DNA from: Dendrolimus kikuchii
Lineage: Eukaryota > Arthropoda > Insecta > Lepidoptera > Lasiocampidae
Assembly (NCBI GenBank): GCA_019925095.2
Contig: CM034402.1
Span: 7,575,501-7,639,500, forward strand
DNA length: 64,000 bases
Direction: 5' to 3'
A program made the translations under genes and the position numbers. This document shows positions 19,232-28,620 of the stretch, piece by piece (within the stretch, counting starts at the first letter, position 1; every line of letters starts with the position of its first letter). Under the pieces are notes generated by a model. That model saw only the letters and a program-made list of their open reading frames with translations. It had not been told where the DNA came from and did no database searches.

Positions 19232-20538
19232 GACCAGTCGATAATTTTTGAAACTAAAAAAAATTATAGTAGGATGAAACCCATTGGAAAAGGAAGAGAC
19301 AACAATGAAAGGAAAAATAATTTGCGGGCGATTTGAGGTCGGGAAGTGGAAGGGGGTTAGTGTTTAAGGGTAAAAACGATTTATCTCGATTTCCAGTAAA
19401 AAACTACAAGTCCTACGGAAAAAAGTTTGAAAAGATCTACAACTTTTGTTGTTACAGTTTTTTCATATATCCTCAAAATGTATGTAAAAAATTTAAATAA
19501 CCAAGTATTTGGTTATTTATCTTTTACAAAAAAAATATTCGCGAAATTTGGTGGAAACTTGTCTTTTTATGTCCCAAATACAATGTAATTTTTTTGATTT
19601 AAAGTATTCATTTTTCACGTTATTTTGACTTAATTACGAAAAACCACCGTTATTTTCAATCGAAAATTCTCGCGTCATTTTAGCTTTTTAAAAAAAGTCG
19701 GGGGCTTTTTGTTCTTTTCAAATCTCTTTCTGAAGGTGTAAAAAAATATATACATTACTATGGTATGGTTCTCAGAAAATGCAAAGCAATAATAGGTAAT
19801 AAGGCCCAGACCCGCCTAGCTTCTTTCCCACTTCTCTATGAAATACCCTTTGATGGGCTAAAATTTTCTGTAGGTCACTCAGGTATATGTTGTCTTAAAA
19901 TAGCAATAAATAGGCTATCTACGCATAAATTTTAGCCCATCAAAAGTATTTCGTAGAGAACCAGTGGTGAAACGTGCCAGAACCGACTGGTCACCATTTA
20001 TTCATTGATAACTATTTAAAAGATGGTTACAAATCGGTTGTGATATTTGCTGACCGCTGTCACGGCACACACGCTCGGCTTATGGGCTTTAGTCTGCGTT
20101 TTTAGACTGTTTTAAATGCTTTATACATTAACCACTACCTTTTGCATTTCTCGTCCTTAAACATAAGAAACAAGTACACCATTTTGAAAAACTTTAGTAA
20201 ATTTATGTTTACAAAAAAATCATATCTCAAAAACTGCATGTCTCCTAGACATGGGGGTTGCAGAAGGGAGAAGTACTCCTCCCCCCCGCACAACTTAAAA
20301 TTCAGTGACCACTATTATAAAGTTTAACCACTTTTTTCCATAGAACTTGTAGTTATTCCGGAAATCGAGAAAAAACGTTTTTTACCCTTAAAAACTCACC
20401 CCCTTCTACTTCCCGACTTCAGATCGCACGTAAATTATATTTCCTTTTATTTTTGTTTATACTCTCTTCTTTTTCCAATGAGTTTCATCCTATTTTTTTT
20501 TTAACTTTTTACCATTTTCAAAGGCTTTAGCACTGGTC
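19232..20538. mobile_element. Long inverted-repeat (fold-back) element
   Basis: GACCAGT at 19232 and ACTGGTC at 20532-20538 are each bordered by TA, giving a TA target duplication. About 200 bp of the two ends pair imperfectly (for example GGATGAAACCCATTGG with CCAATGAGTTTCATCC, and GGTCGGGAAGTGGAAGGGGG with CCCCCTTCTACTTCCCGACT). A second inverted pair lies inside (near 19834-19864 and 19926-19962, GATGGGCTAAAATTTT type). There is no transposase ORF. TA duplication suggests the Tc1/mariner-type superfamily, non-autonomous. Confidence 0.7.
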
Positions 20539-20569
20539 TATTAATAGATCTCTTACAAATCACAAATTC

Positions 20570-20592
20570 TATATATATATATATATATATAT
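20570..20592. repeat. (TA)n microsatellite
   Basis: About eleven TA dinucleotides just downstream (plus direction) of the fold-back element. Confidence 0.85.
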
Positions 20593-20817
20593 TTATAAAT
20601 GAATTCTGTGTGTGTTCAAGTCAGTCTTGGGATGTTTTCGAATCTTAATTGGAAGTGGTAGGTGGAGCTGAAATTGGTTAAAGCACTGGTGTTAAATATA
20701 TTGAACAATAAAGATTATATATAATATATTTGAAAGTATAAACAATCATAAATTTATACATAATTTAATGTCTACTTATTATTTACAAACTCACATTTTG
20801 ATACACTAATAATTATA

Positions 20818-23800
20818 TTAAATTGAAAACCAGCTTGGTATATCAGGCCTGTTTTTATTTTGTTCTATGTACTTTTTGTAACTCTTTTTGGCCTCCTCTA
20901 AAGATTTCTCACGTTCTTGCTCTTCGTCTGTCTTTGTTGAAAACAAATCAGGAAACTCAAACTTCATTGTTTTTGGCTGAAAATTAAAGCATTCTTTTAT
21001 ATTGTATTGTGAGTTTTCAAATGTGTTGTTATATTTAACATATTGTTTAATCATGGCAGTAGTATATACATCATCATCATCATCCTAGCGTTAAAATCCG
21101 TTTGCATTGGGGGTTGCAATAAATACCTATGTTGTTATAAATAATATAAAATATCATTTTTATTGTATTTCTTCAAATCAGGTGAGCTTTGACTTATCTA
21201 TATGTTTTGCTGAGCAGAAATCTAGACTAAATGGACTTAGTTTATTTGTTATCCCATCTCGGTCCACTGCTGGACGTAAGCCTCCCCAAGTACGCGCCAC
21301 ATATCCCGGTCTCCCGTCTTCCCCATCCAGCCCCTGCCGGCGATCTTGCGCAGGTCGTCAGTCCACCGGGCTGGCCGGCGTCCTACGCTGTTTGCCAAGA
21401 CGTGGTCTCCACTCCAGGACTCGTTTGCTCCATCGGCCGTCGGTCCTGCGACAGACGTCACCGGCCCACTGCCACTTCAACTTGCTAATTTTGCGAGCTA
21501 TGTCGGTTACCTTCGTTCTCTTACGGATGTCCTAATTTCTGATTTTATCCATAAGAGAAACACCTAACATAGCTCGCTCCATAGCCCGTTGAGCGACTTT
21601 GAATTTGTGGATCAGACCCGCTGTCAGAGTCCACGTCTCGGCATCGTATGTCATGATGGGTAGGACGCACTGCTCGAAGTTTTCGTCTTCAAGCATTGCG
21701 GAATGGTCGACGAGAAGACCTGTCGAGGCTTACCGAATGCTGTCCAGCCTAACTGGATCCTCCTATTGGCTTCCCTCTCGAAGCCGTGTTTGCCTACCTG
21801 GATCTTTTGTCCAAGGTAGACATATTTCTGCACAACCACAAGAGGGGAACCATCGATGTTTACCAGTCTCGGCATGACATGGTCGTTGAACATGACTTTC
21901 GTCTTGTCCAAATTTATGCCGAGACCGACCCGTCGGGAGGATTCATTCAGACTGTTCAGCATGTCGGTAAGTTCCTACAACGTCTAAAGAACGTGCAAAG
22001 ATGACAGTATCGTCAGCGAAACGTAGGTGGGAAATGCGCTCGCCGTTGTTGATGCCCCGTTCATTCCATTCCAGGGTTTTGAAGACGTCCTCCATCGCGT
22101 TGGTTAAGTTTCGGGGATATGACATCCCCCTGTCTCACCCCGCGACGTAGAGGTATAGGCTTCGCCCTCCGGTCCTGGATCTGAACGGTCATCCTTGCGG
22201 CGTCATACAGACAGACATCTCAACACCTCGATGTATTGCCAATCGATACGACATCTCTGCAGAGACTCCAGAACAGCCCAAGTTTCGATAGAGTCAAAGG
22301 CTTTCTCGTAGTCCACAAATGCAATACACAGGGGCTGATTATATTACTCGGTCTTCTGTATAATCTGCCGAATAGTATGGATGTGGTCTACGGTGCTGTA
22401 GTCTTTTCGAAACCCAGCCTGTTCCGGTGGTTGGAACTCGTCAAGTCTTCTGGCGAGACGATTCGTGACAAGCCTCGAAAACAACTTGTAGACGTGGCTC
22501 AAGAGTGAGATGGGCCTATAGTTCTTCAAGAGGGTCTCATCACCCTTCTTGAAGAACATGACCACCACACTCTTGGTCCACGCCCTTGGCACAGTGCCCC
22601 GAAGGAAAACGGAATTAAAGAGCTCTGCTAAAGTCTTCAGAATTGGGATCCCTCCCGCTTTGAGGAGCTCGGTTGTAATACCGTCGTCCCCCGGAGCCCT
22701 GCCATTTTTAAGTTGCCCGAGTGTCGTCCTAATCTTGCCAATGTCGACCTCCGGGATATCTTCCGTAGTGGCGCGTGAGTGGTGCACGTGGATAATTAGC
22801 GCCTTGAACCGAAGGTCTTTCCGCCCGCGAAGAATACAATTGCCCGTAGAACCATTCCACCTCCGCTAGGATATCAGAGTGAGACGTAAGCTCCCAGCCA
22901 TCTGCTGTCCTCACTTTTGCAAGATGGCTTCTCCCCAATGGTTTTAAGAAAATTTTGGACCCCCTATTCTGCTTTATAGCAGCCTGAATGGCTCGCGTGT
23001 TTGAGCAGCGGAGGTCTTGTCTTACAAGTTTTCTTATCCGTTTGGAGTGAGCCCTATGCTCCGGTGAGGCAAAAAGAGTAGGTGGCATCTCACGTCTCAT
23101 CCTCATGAGATCCATGGTTTCGGTGGAAAGCGTTTGTTTCTTCGCAAAGTTGGAAAGTGCCTTCGGCCCAACTGTCGTATTGTTTTCGCCACGTTGTCGG
23201 TTATCTCGTCGACATCGCAGGTCGTTTCAATTTTGCAGTTCCAACTGGAACTGTTCGGACCCTAAGATAATCTGGGGCGGTGTAGGTCGGAGATTAGACT
23301 TTATCAGGCGGAGTCTTTCAGCTTTGAAGTCGATATTTAGAGTGCCTCGTAGAAGTCGGTGGTCTCTGCCGGTATTAAACTTGTTGACCACAGAGACATC
23401 TCTAAATATGTGCTTCTTGTCCGCCACAATAGTCTATCTCGTTCTTTGTCACAGTATTGGGGCTCTGCCAGGTCCACCTCCTTTGGAGCTTCTTCTTATC
23501 AAATCAAATCAAATCAAAAATCATTTATTGAATAAAACATAATTCACAATTTTTGACACTCATTGGTCCCCAAACTAGGTCGACCTGTATCTCGGGGACC
23601 TCCTTCCAAATTGATACAATTCTGATTGTGAAATTATAAACTACAGTTACATTAATTTAAAAGAAAAATAAAGAAACTTCTTACATTTCAACATTAATTT
23701 AAAAGAAAAATAAAGAAACTTCTTACATTTCAACATTAATTTAAAAGAAAAATAAAGAAAATCTTATAGAACAAATTCATCAAGAAAAGCCCCTGCATTT

Positions 23801-26632
23801 CGAGGAAGTTGACCAGCATTTGCCCCCTGTGATTTCGGCGCCCCAAGCCATAAGGTCCGATTTTCGGTTACGAGTGCGAGACTAATTATATAAAATGCCG
23901 TTAGAATTACTATAGAGTTTATTAGAACTATACAAACACGTATAACACAGGTACAAATATAACCGAACATAACAAGTCCAAATGTAATGCAGAAGGTCGT
24001 AATTCAATTACACGCGCAAAGTCCGTCACTTATTAGATTCCCGATTGTAGTACACATGTTTCGCGTCGTTCGTGGTTCTCGCTCAACTCCTCGTCCCTCA
24101 ATCGGGGCATTGTTTTATACTGCACAGATGCAATGTCTGCCCGGCCGCGTGTCCGAATTTCCTAGAACCAGTTTGTACTTTAAATCCGAAACACCTGGCT
24201 AATGGGTCGACCGCAACGGCCATAAACGAGTACAATAAAACAATGGGCTGTTCTCTAAAATAATTAGTAAATGCATGCCAATAAATAAGTAAACAAAAGA
24301 AGTCCAAATGCCGAAAGGTAATAAGATGTGTTTTTAAGGTATGCAGGTGAATTCGTTTTTGTTGACGTCTAGGTCGTAACATTATTATACATAAATAATA
24401 ATAATAATAATCGGCAGACAAACACACACATTGTATATCCCCAAATTAAGCAAGTTACGCTTGTGTTATGGGTAATATACAACGGACTTATCTGGGGCCG
24501 ATCCCAGACACCCAGACCATAGTAAATAACGGAGAAAATATGTTTCCGAAATTTACTATACCAGGAATCGAACCCGATAAATAATCGAATTAAGTTTTTA
24601 TATAAGTAAAATAAAGCTATTGCCTAGGTATTGACATGCAGCATAGCCCTGGGGCGAACTCTAATTTATAATAAATCATAAAAATTATGTTATAAATCCA
24701 ATTTTATTTATATCCGTTCAGTAGTTTTTACATGATGCTTTAAAAGACAGACAGATAAACAGACAAGAATTCTATAATTGCATTTTTGGAAGTTCCTGGT
24801 CTGAATTATCCCCCCTGAGTTTTTTCACATTTCTAAATGCATTTTACAAACTTGAACCATTTACAGATTTATTATAGTATAAACTAAATAATATTATATT
24901 TCGTCTATACTATAACAAATCTGCACCACTGGTCTAACTTTAGGTTGCACCTCCTGTTTATAGAGCAGGCGCAGGTGTTAATACAGCTTCCATTGTATTT
25001 TTATGTATTTGCCCCCAGAAGATTCACTTCATTATATATCGAAAACTATATATGTCTGTTTTCAGTATTAAAAGTACATTTAAACAAAATTACAGCAAAA
25101 CCGATCCTGTACTTCTAGTAGTTTTTCCATCAAAGCTTAACAGACAGTTTATCGAATTACTATCACAGTTTTTTATAGATGATGATTATTTATATCTATA
25201 AACTTGAGAAATGATTGGTCTCCCATACACACTTTCATTTCTTTTTTCAATACATTCTAGGTTTATTCATCTAGCTATCTGTAAACTACATAATGGTCAA
25301 AACATCCAAAACATCCAAAATGACCAAAACAACCAAAATGACAAAAATGTTCAAAATTACCAAAATGTCCAGTGACCAAAATTACCCAAATAATGAAAAT
25401 AGCAAATCACAAGGAAAAACAAAATCTATCATACTTTCTGGGATAACCTTTACATAAATCTATCTCATTATCCGGGTAGAAAAGTATCCCTTGTCCACCC
25501 TTGGTGTTAAAATCACAAATATACTGAATTTCAGCCAAATTGGTCCAATAACTTTTCCATAAAAGCATAAACAGAGAGACAAGTATATTTTTATCCTGGA
25601 AACTATGTTCTATGTTCATCCTCAGCATTGAATACATATATCCTGAGTTTCAGCCAAATCAGTCCCATTGTTTTTCTGTGAAGATGGAACAGACAGAGTT
25701 ACTTTTGCATTTACAATATTTTAAATAGGGATTTTCATTGGAACATGTGGACTAATTTACCTTAAGTTATAGATTTGTAATAAAAAAAAATGGTTTAGTT
25801 TTAAATCATGGAAATAATAAGTCTAATAAATTCTGGTGCTTTTTTTAAATACCTTGTTTTGTACCTTAACCTTAATTTAACCCCACTAATAGTACAGGCT
25901 TATCACTAACAGTAAAACTCTCTTCAAAATTTAAAAAGAATTTAAAGATAGCTCTTACTAATAATATAGCATTGCAGTGTTTCTTTACTTGCCAGGTGGT
26001 AGGGCAATTGCCCGACTGGATGGCTACCACCCCTGGTCTAAAGTATGTCACCATAACAACCTTGAGTTGTGTTCCGGCATTAGTGACCAGGTTCCAGTTT
26101 CCCTTAAGAGAGCAGTAGCGCATTCGTAGCAACTTTGCTGTTGCAAATGTCCATAGACGATGGTTACCGCTTTCCATCAAGTGGGCCGTCTGCCAGTCTG
26201 CTGATCTCCTGCAATTAAAAAAAAAATAATGTAGCTACATACCAAAGTAACAAATGCAAGTTTCTGATCATCATCTTTAATGACATAACCCTTTCCAACA
26301 TCTTTTTTAAATTTCCCGAGGCTGATTTTTGTCCTTACATCTACCACAGGTACATTATATATCTTTTCAAGATAGTTTTTGATATCGTATTTAGTCATTT
26401 CCATGGAACACTGAAATTGTATAATATTTGGTTGCTGGCTGGGAAATGGACGAACTAATTTCATCCAGAAGTTTGGTAAAAACACCCTCAGCTGTGGATT
26501 TCCTCTTTGATATAAAGGATACCTGAAAATGCACCGTGGATCGATTATTTTATATTGTTTAGTTATATTTTATGCAATTGTTCACAGATTGTGTTACATT
26601 CCGATAAAAAGAAATTACCATCGAGTTGACAT
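20818..26632 (-). CDS. mRpL23: Mitochondrial ribosomal protein L23, three exons (150 aa)
   Basis: Large-subunit protein of the mitochondrial ribosome (uL23 family), placed near the peptide exit tunnel. Exon 1 (26632-26619) encodes MSTR plus two bases of a Trp codon, then GTAATT. Exon 2 (26522-26243) follows TTTTCAG and encodes YPLYQRGNPQLRVFLPNFW, SMEMTKYDIKNYLEKIYNV, PVVDVRT and GYVIKDDDQKLAFVTL, ending at GTATGT. Exon 3 (20976-20818) follows TTTTCAG and encodes PKTMKFEFPDLF through NRPDIPSWFSI. Phases fit (2 then 0). The 150-residue total fits the family. The last intron is 5.3 kb, filled by an RTE LINE, another LINE end, a tRNA-SINE, a minisatellite repeat and SINE-A. The gene appears intact. 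Confidence 0.95.
21238..23490 (-). pseudogene. RTE-type LINE (second family), broken
   Basis: Minus-strand element in the last mRpL23 intron. In reading order it has an endonuclease end with GRDHRLLRGTL (near 23360), a linker, reverse transcriptase fingers (NGRAPGDDGI, KNYRPISLLSHVYKL, QAGFRKDYSTVDHI at 22344-22787), motif A LCIAFVDYEKAFDS (near 22310), and motif C HLRFADDTVIFA (near 22015). The C-terminus ends EAYVQQWTEMG at 21249. Several stops and frameshifts separate these blocks, and most of the endonuclease is missing. The sequence is unlike the TATG-tailed RTE family. A fragment of its 3' end recurs at 30872-30957. Confidence 0.85.
23493..24420 (-). repeat. LINE 3' end with TTTGA-type tail
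   Basis: On the minus strand the segment ends AATAAATGATTTTTGATT followed by repeated TTTGA units (plus strand TCAAATCAAATC at 23497-23516), the style of tail seen in CR1/Jockey-type LINEs. It contains 2.7 tandem copies of a 42 bp unit at 23649-23761. No ORF was recognised. It abuts the endonuclease end of the RTE LINE, and which inserted first is unclear. The left limit of 24420 is approximate. Confidence 0.5.
23649..23761. repeat. 42 bp tandem repeat, 2.7 copies
   Basis: Units start ACATTAATTT at 23649, 23691 and 23733. The first two are identical as read and the third is truncated at AATAAAGAAA. It lies within a LINE 3' UTR-like segment. Confidence 0.9.
24430..24590 (-). repeat. tRNA-derived SINE fragment
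   Basis: The minus strand reads GGGTTCGATTCCTGGTAT, a pol III B-box, followed by AGTAAATTTCGGAAAC and a body matching the SINE at 63645-63905 (ATAACACAAGCGTAACTTGC then GGGGATATACA). The A-box half is missing. Confidence 0.7.
24591..25274. other. Intronic DNA with diverged repeats
   Basis: Contains AGACAGACAGATAAACAGAC near 24744 and a stretch resembling the reverse of 36830-37000 (AACCATTTACAGATTTATTA-like). Probably old repeat debris. No exon was seen. Confidence 0.35.
25275..25740 (-). repeat. Repeat H, copy 1, with ACCAAAAT-type minisatellite
   Basis: On the minus strand it has AAAGTAACTCTGTCTGTTCC, GGACAAGGGATACTTTT, TACCCGGATAATGAGATAG and TTATCCCAGAAAGTA, then GATTTGCTATTTTCATTAT, and finally a minisatellite of TGACCAAAA/TTTTGGTCA-type units (plus strand about 25290-25385). 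The same order occurs in 43770-44335 on the plus strand, with a different minisatellite at the same point. Possibly Helitron-related; no termini could be fixed. Confidence 0.6.
25991..26226 (+). repeat. SINE-A, short form
   Basis: Begins GCCAGGTGGTAGGGC and ends CTCCTGCAATTAAAAAAAA in the last intron of mRpL23, directly beside exon 2. It starts at the same internal base as the copies at 40228 and 57309. Confidence 0.8.
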
Positions 26633-26805
26633 AATGTTGATTTATTCAAAAACTTTAATATCGACCCTTGTTTTGAAATTACATGTACCTATTTAAGTAA
26701 TTTTAATTTTTATTATACAATAACACCTCATAGGAAAAATATAACTACAAACTTTATATATTCAATGTACTCTTTGCTATTGCCAAGTGCTATAATTATT
26801 TATTT
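26633..26805. other. mRpL23 5' flank
   Basis: Presumed promoter and 5' UTR of mRpL23. No TATA box at a convincing distance was seen. The region is AT-rich and otherwise featureless. Confidence 0.3.
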
Positions 26806-27505
26806 AGGTTTATGGCTTGGCAGCTAGGCCTTTAAGCCAGATCTTAGAGTCAATGTAGTTTCGTCATTTTCTTAAGCCTATATGTAGCACAGCTGAACTG
26901 TAGGTAATCAGCTAGTGCCATTCAACGCAGTTCTTGTGACAACTCAAAAGGCCACATTTGACTATACAGTTCACATTTCTCACAAAACACTTAATTACTA
27001 CTCAAAAACTATCAATATCCTACAACTATTGTTCATTTTAGAATAATTTTACACATTTTTAGAAAATAAAACTGCACAGCACAACATCTCATTTTAGTTC
27101 CCGCCAAAAACTCCATATATAACCTATTTTTTTATATTTATGGCTTGGCAACTAGGCCTTTAACCCAGCATATTTAACCTATTTATTTCATTTTATTTAA
27201 GTTTATGGCTTGGCAGCTAGGCTTTTAAGCCAGATCTTAGTTTACAATATAGTTTCTTCATTTTCTTAAGCCTATGTGTAACACAGCTGAACTGTAGGTA
27301 ATCAGCTAGTGCCATTCAACAAAGTTCTTGTGACAACTCAAAAGGCCACGTTTGTCTATACGGTTCACATTTGTTACAAACCACATAATAACTACTCAAA
27401 AACTATCAATATCCTACAACTATTGTTCATTTTAGAGTAATTTTACACATTTTTAGAAAATAAAACTGCACATCTCCTTTCAGTTCCCGCCAAAAACTCC
27501 CATAT
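26806..27505 (-). repeat. SINE-M array: two full units and a fragment
   Basis: Units at about 26806-27117 and 27196-27505, with a short fragment at about 27130-27168. All have the same orientation and are separated by ATATAACCTATTT-like linkers. The full units start (minus strand) GAGTTTTTGGCGGGAACT. The linker resembles the one between the two units at 11987-12627, so arrays recur with similar structure. Confidence 0.75.
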
Positions 27506-27544
27506 ATAACCTAAAACAAAACAGACCACAGACTACTAACAGCG

Positions 27545-27798
27545 CGTTCCATTCGTAGCTCACAACGCGCAAAAAGCTTCGTTAGTCGTTCTACATGGCA
27601 ACCGCGGTCATTGTGGTCGTGGCGAAAACGTCACTAATGACATCATCGTTTTCGATTACACAACGCTCATAACGAGTCATGTCAAGAGGTGGGTCGAATA
27701 GCCGTTCCATTTGAGTTTACAATTGTAACGCTGACAAGCAAGTGAAACGGGAAAAATTGCGGTCGTGATCGTGTTCGTTGTGAGTCTCAAATGGAACG
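27545..27798. mobile_element. MITE M1, copy 4 (254 bp)
   Basis: CGTTCCA at 27545 and TGGAACG at 27792-27798, with the M1 body in the opposite orientation to copies 1 and 3. The CRE-like core is degraded here (CACTAATGACATCATCG). It sits about 500 bp upstream of the PTPN9 start codon. Confidence 0.68.
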
Positions 27799-27809
27799 TA
27801 GCCGTAGTA

Positions 27810-27930
27810 TTCTATAGGCTTCTTCCATTAGAGTTAGAGTCCATTAGTAATGTTTTCGCCACGACCGCAACGATGGCGGTTGCCTTGTGGAATAGCTAAC
27901 GGGGCATTTTGGGTGTAGTGAGCTACTGTT
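27810..27930. repeat. MITE M1, partial copy 5
   Basis: Carries only the right half of M1: GTTTTCGCCACGACCGC through GGAATAGCTAACGGGGCATTTTGGG to GTGAGCTACTG. It is adjacent to copy 4, repeating the paired arrangement seen at 12794-13409. Confidence 0.55.
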
Positions 27931-28084
27931 CTACTACTGCTAGTTCTTGTGACCTAAAGGCCTAGGCCTTTTTTGCCTTCCTCTGGTTCACCTGATACAA
28001 GAAAAAAAATATCACACTTTTGTGGTTACTGTAAGGTAAAAATTTTAAACTTGAAGTCTTAGGTTTTCACCATTGAAACCTTTT

Positions 28085-28620
28085 TTAAGGACTTTGGGCG
28101 GTTACTTCAAGAAAGCGTTGCATAACTTGATCGTCAGGAGGATAGAGACGAGTCCTTGGATTCGTGTCTCTGTCATCAAATATGCAATGCATAACCCACG
28201 CGAAGTCGTGGGCTGCCGTTGGTATCTACAAAAATAAAGTAAATCGAGACGTCTAATTGAAACGCTAATGTCAGTCAGTTGAATTGGAAACATGGCGGTG
28301 GCGCTGTCACCCGACCAAGAGTTGGTAAGTTATTTGTTATTTTCAATAGATAAGCGTTACTCAGTTAAAATTTTCAAACAGATAAATGTTTTATTTAATC
28401 ACTTGTATTAACTGTTACATCTTTTTGTTCTTGGTATTTAAGGTATTTTTGGCAGGATGTGGGTCATAACTTGCGTCGTTTACCATGTCATCAATGTTTG
28501 TTTTGGTTTCGTCGCACCGTTGAATTTTCTTTTGTAGGTGACAATAATTTTTAATAGTCTCTTTCTTAATTATTCTATTGGTCGACAATGAAGCCTTTGT
28601 GTGTACAGTTAATTATTAAG
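28085..28620 (-). CDS. Putative antisense gene fragment across PTPN9 exon 1
   Basis: Two coding-like segments on the minus strand. The upstream one (about 28610-28484, open to a stop near 28430) includes TNRIIKKETIKNYCHLQKK and ETKTNIDDM, then a weak donor ATG|GTAAAC. The downstream one (28225-28085) follows TTTATTTTTGTAG and encodes IPTAAHDFAWVMHCIFDD, RLYPPDDQVMQRFLEV and a stop. Joining them keeps phase 0. The intron would contain PTPN9 exon 1 in antisense. No start codon or upstream exon was identified and no family is recognised. It could be chance open frame; the amino acid composition is what makes it suspicious. Confidence 0.3.
28271..28279 (+). promoter_or_regulatory. Initiator-like sites of PTPN9
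   Basis: TCAGTCAGT gives two overlapping arthropod-type initiator motifs (TCAGT), 13-21 bases upstream of the PTPN9 ATG. No TATA box precedes it. If used, the 5' UTR would be very short. Confidence 0.4.

Noticed and set aside
25290..25385. CRISPR-like array
   Set aside because: The repeats are short, imperfect and contiguous (minisatellite units such as ACCAAAAT), without spacers, in a eukaryotic intron.
28102..28293. 63-codon minus-strand frame starting at 28293
   Set aside because: Its frame differs from the better coding frame at 28225-28085, and it runs through a strong splice-acceptor-like TTTTTGTAG; the start is antisense to the PTPN9 ATG region.
28486..28500. Alternative first exon of mRpL23 (ATGACATG|GTAAAC)
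   Set aside because: A better first exon encoding MSTR plus a split Trp lies only 96 bases upstream of exon 2 and matches the family N-terminus.
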